Shown piece by piece: positions 62,472 to 64,000 of a DNA stretch of 64,000 nucleotides (positions are counted from its first letter, which is position 1; every line of letters begins with the position of its first letter). Source of the DNA: Bacteroidales bacterium (GTDB lineage: Bacteria > Bacteroidota > Bacteroidia > Bacteroidales > FEN-979); the NCBI GenBank assembly GCA_023229525.1, contig JALNZC010000001.1, forward strand, positions 162,280-226,279, written 5' to 3'. Under the pieces are notes generated by a model that did no database searches, had not been told where the DNA came from, and saw only the letters and a list, made by a program, of their open reading frames with translations. Both the position numbers and the translations under genes were made by a program.

Positions 62472-63560
62472 TTAAAATTGCAGGTCTGCCAATACTGGTC
62501 TTGTTATACCGGCCGAGGGATAGTCAATCTTATTGGTTTCTGCATTCCCGAAGCAACCAATTAATCCCGGCCTCGAAACTGTTGGATTAATCATCGATAC
62601 ACCAATTCTTTCTCCTTCTTTGATCACAGTTTCATAACCCTTTAAAGTATTAATCAATAAATCTTCATCAATACGAATTTTGTTTTTTTCAAACAGCAGC
62701 ACTACCGTGGAACCCCCAAATTTGAAATACCCTTTCTCTTCCCCCTTTTTTACAAAATTCCCTGTATAAGTCTGTACGATACTTCCAACCATGGTTGCAC
62801 CTACTTCAGTCATCACAACAATTCCAAACAAGGGGTTTGAAATGATGGTAAATTCCCTTTTGTTCAGGCAGAATATTTCAGTCATTTTGCGCAAAGCAAG
62901 GGGGTTAACTGAATAATAATCGCCGTTAATCCGGGTGATGGGTGATACACTTCCGCTAATGGGAAAATGGAAACGGTGGTAATCGAAAGGGGCAAGCCGG
63001 ATGATCACCAGGGTGCCATCAAGGTAATTTTGAGCAAGGTGGGCATTATTCAAGAACGAAAAAATATCGAAGCGGTATCCTTTGATGATAAAATCGCTGT
63101 TGCTGATATTGGCATATGCCAGTATTTTTCCATCGGCAGGCGACACTGTAACGGTTGAGTTGGTATCCACCGGTCTGGCATTATTCTTTAGTTTCCGGGT
63201 AAAGAAATCGTTGAAAGAGTTAAACTCCTGTTTTTGGGCGGTACTCATGTCGATATCAAATTCTTCAACAAAGGGTTGTATTTTTTTGGTCGATAAAGGA
63301 CGATCCATTCTATTGCCATAAACAGACGAAACCACCTTTCTTTTGGCCAGCGCCCACAATGTTGCTTCGCCAACCGGATTATTATACAGCCACACCAACC
63401 ACTTTTCGCCAGCCACTTTTTCCGTTTTCAACAAGCCACTTTGCCTATTGTAATATTGGATGGGAGCTTGTGGCGGCAACGGATATAAAGCCAGTATGGC
63501 AATGACAGCAAGCAATAACAAAATGAGGCCCCACCTCTTTTTAATTTTTGAAATGTTCAT
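62472..63560 (-). CDS. psd: Phosphatidylserine decarboxylase proenzyme
   Basis: 362 residues. It makes phosphatidylethanolamine. An N-terminal membrane segment (about 11-28) is followed by the Psd domain: FNDFFTRKLKNNARP, SPADGKILAY (D143), APFDYHRFHFP (H195, H198), EVGATMVGSI, and the self-cleavage site KFGGST with S284 becoming the pyruvoyl group. GGST replaces the more common LGST. The long N-terminus and type resemble the Clostridium/Bacillus-like subgroup rather than the short Psd with GSS. pssA is not adjacent. It is bracketed by the 26-bp repeats. Confidence 0.93.
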   Translation of the reverse strand: MNISKIKKRWGLILLLLAVIAILALYPLPPQAPIQYYNRQSGLLKTEKVAGEKWLVWLYNNPVGEATLWALAKRKVVSSVYGNRMDRPLSTKKIQPFVEEFDIDMSTAQKQEFNSFNDFFTRKLKNNARPVDTNSTVTVSPADGKILAYANISNSDFIIKGYRFDIFSFLNNAHLAQNYLDGTLVIIRLAPFDYHRFHFPISGSVSPITRINGDYYSVNPLALRKMTEIFCLNKREFTIISNPLFGIVVMTEVGATMVGSIVQTYTGNFVKKGEEKGYFKFGGSTVVLLFEKNKIRIDEDLLINTLKGYETVIKEGERIGVSMINPTVSRPGLIGCFGNAETNKIDYPSAGITRPVLADLQF

Positions 63561-63911
63561 CTGTTATTATTTGTTTTTTATGAGTCAGATGGAATACGCC
63601 AAATTGAACCTAATATCATCATTGGTTGGTGATTTATTCCAAACATGACTATTTCATGTTTGCTTTGTTTGCCTTGAATAGCAAATATAGTGCAAAGTCC
63701 AATAAATCATAGCACTGATCAGATGGTGTTATACTGTGACACGATGGAGAAAGTTTATTAAACACCAGTAATTATCCGGATAAATACTTATACGGGGAAA
63801 TTGACATGTTGCAACTTTGAGCAGTAAGGGGAGCTGAAAATAAGCCACTTACGAAGAGGAAATGGCAAAAGTAATTTTTGAGGACATGATGGATTCTTTC
63901 CCACTAGTGTC
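63561..63911. other. Intergenic region upstream of psd
   Basis: About 350 bp, no ORF with support. A minus-strand TATATTTG (63689-63682) could be the -7 of psd but lacks a -33 at the right spacing. The att-like repeat lies at 63809-63852. Confidence 0.4.
63809..63852. repeat. Composite right repeat: psd-flanking repeat fused to tRNA-Asn 3'-like word
   Basis: 63809-63834 matches the repeat at 62307-62332 (22 of 26). 63828-63852, GGGGAGCTGAAAATAAGCC plus ACTTAC, matches the tRNA-Asn 3' end and flank at 59041-59066 with one base missing and one changed. The two parts overlap by 7 bases. It reads as a decayed attachment site. Confidence 0.5.
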
Positions 63912-63942
63912 TTGACAAATTAGTATAGAAACATTATCTTTG
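63912..63942 (+). promoter_or_regulatory. Bacteroidota-type promoter at the right edge
   Basis: TTG at 63912-63914, 20 nt, then TATCTTTG at 63935-63942; the ATG of the final ORF lies 20 bp beyond. Full match to the consensus. Confidence 0.6.
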
Positions 63943-63962
63943 TGGAATAAAACCACAAAGCC

Positions 63963-64000
63963 ATGACAAGGATGACATTTAAATTAAAATTAAAAGACCG
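63963..64000 (+). CDS. Start of an ORF cut by the right edge, possible integrase
   Basis: Only MTRMTFKLKLKDR is visible, from ATG at 63963 (or the second Met). N-termini of the form MTTFKFxLKxxK are common in Bacteroidota tyrosine recombinases with an Arm-type DNA-binding region, and the place next to an att-like repeat fits. Thirteen residues cannot prove it. Confidence 0.3.
   Translation, partial: MTRMTFKLKLKD

Noticed and set aside
1..64000. CRISPR arrays, rRNA genes, complete transposase or prophage genes
   Set aside because: No regularly spaced repeats, no rRNA-like sequence and no complete transposase, recombinase or phage structural gene was found on either strand.

Overview
The window reads as chromosomal DNA of a Bacteroidota organism, most likely Bacteroidales-like. 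Grounds: two secreted proteins end in type IX secretion (T9SS) sorting domains; tRNA genes are preceded by the Bacteroidota promoter pattern (TTG or TTT, about 19-21 nt, TAnnTTTG); and there are lineage-typical families (DUF3098, DUF3108, non-thioester giant alpha-2-macroglobulin, purH-mreBCD order). Genus cannot be told from the sequence. Genes are dense to about 58.6 kb and sparse after that.

Layout. 0-5 kb: 5' end of glnS (minus), folB, tRNA-Cys, and a minus-strand purH-mreB-mreC-mreD operon. 5-9.2 kb: a MacB-type ABC permease, udk, methylmalonyl-CoA epimerase, a CYTH phosphatase-like protein, tRNA-Ala, thpR and a small membrane protein. 9.3-13 kb: an ECF sigma factor, a putative membrane anti-sigma partner and a fructosamine-kinase-like gene read as one unit, converging on rpiB-lutB. 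13-17.6 kb: an AT-rich spacer, then nadA, a MORN-type repeat protein, an S4 pseudouridine synthase and a REC-PAS regulator. 17.6-21.5 kb: two DUF3857/transglutaminase-like secreted proteins, the second without the catalytic Cys. 21.5-28 kb: dnaG, a PHP phosphatase, a U32 peptidase-family protein, a small lipoprotein and aspS. 28-38.3 kb: a 2121-residue alpha-2-macroglobulin-like protein, a DUF3108 protein and a frameshifted leuS. 38.4-51.7 kb: a giant AsmA-like protein, then ftsX, a DUF3098 protein, uppP, truB and a T9SS beta-propeller protein in a tightly packed run, followed by tadA, a RhaD-like aldolase, a lone response regulator, an M28 peptidase, an HD hydrolase and tRNA-Val. 52-58.6 kb: a T9SS C39-like protease with a duplicated domain, and a TPR protein.

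From tRNA-Asn (58973) to the right edge the character changes. There are short unknown secreted or cytoplasmic ORFs, several too small for routine calling, two head-to-head frames that appear to have lost their 5' ends, and a phosphatidylserine decarboxylase gene. Imperfect copies of the tRNA-Asn 3' end and its downstream sequence lie at 63.83 kb, and a promoter plus the first codons of an integrase-like ORF sit at the very end. This looks like an accessory island or integration scar at tRNA-Asn. It is the part most likely to hold undescribed genes, but no complete new system can be shown from this window alone.

Most of the rest is housekeeping: cell shape (mreBCD), envelope lipid carrier and division (uppP, ftsX), translation and tRNA modification (glnS, leuS, aspS, truB, tadA, U32), nucleotide and NAD synthesis (purH, udk, nadA), and replication (dnaG).
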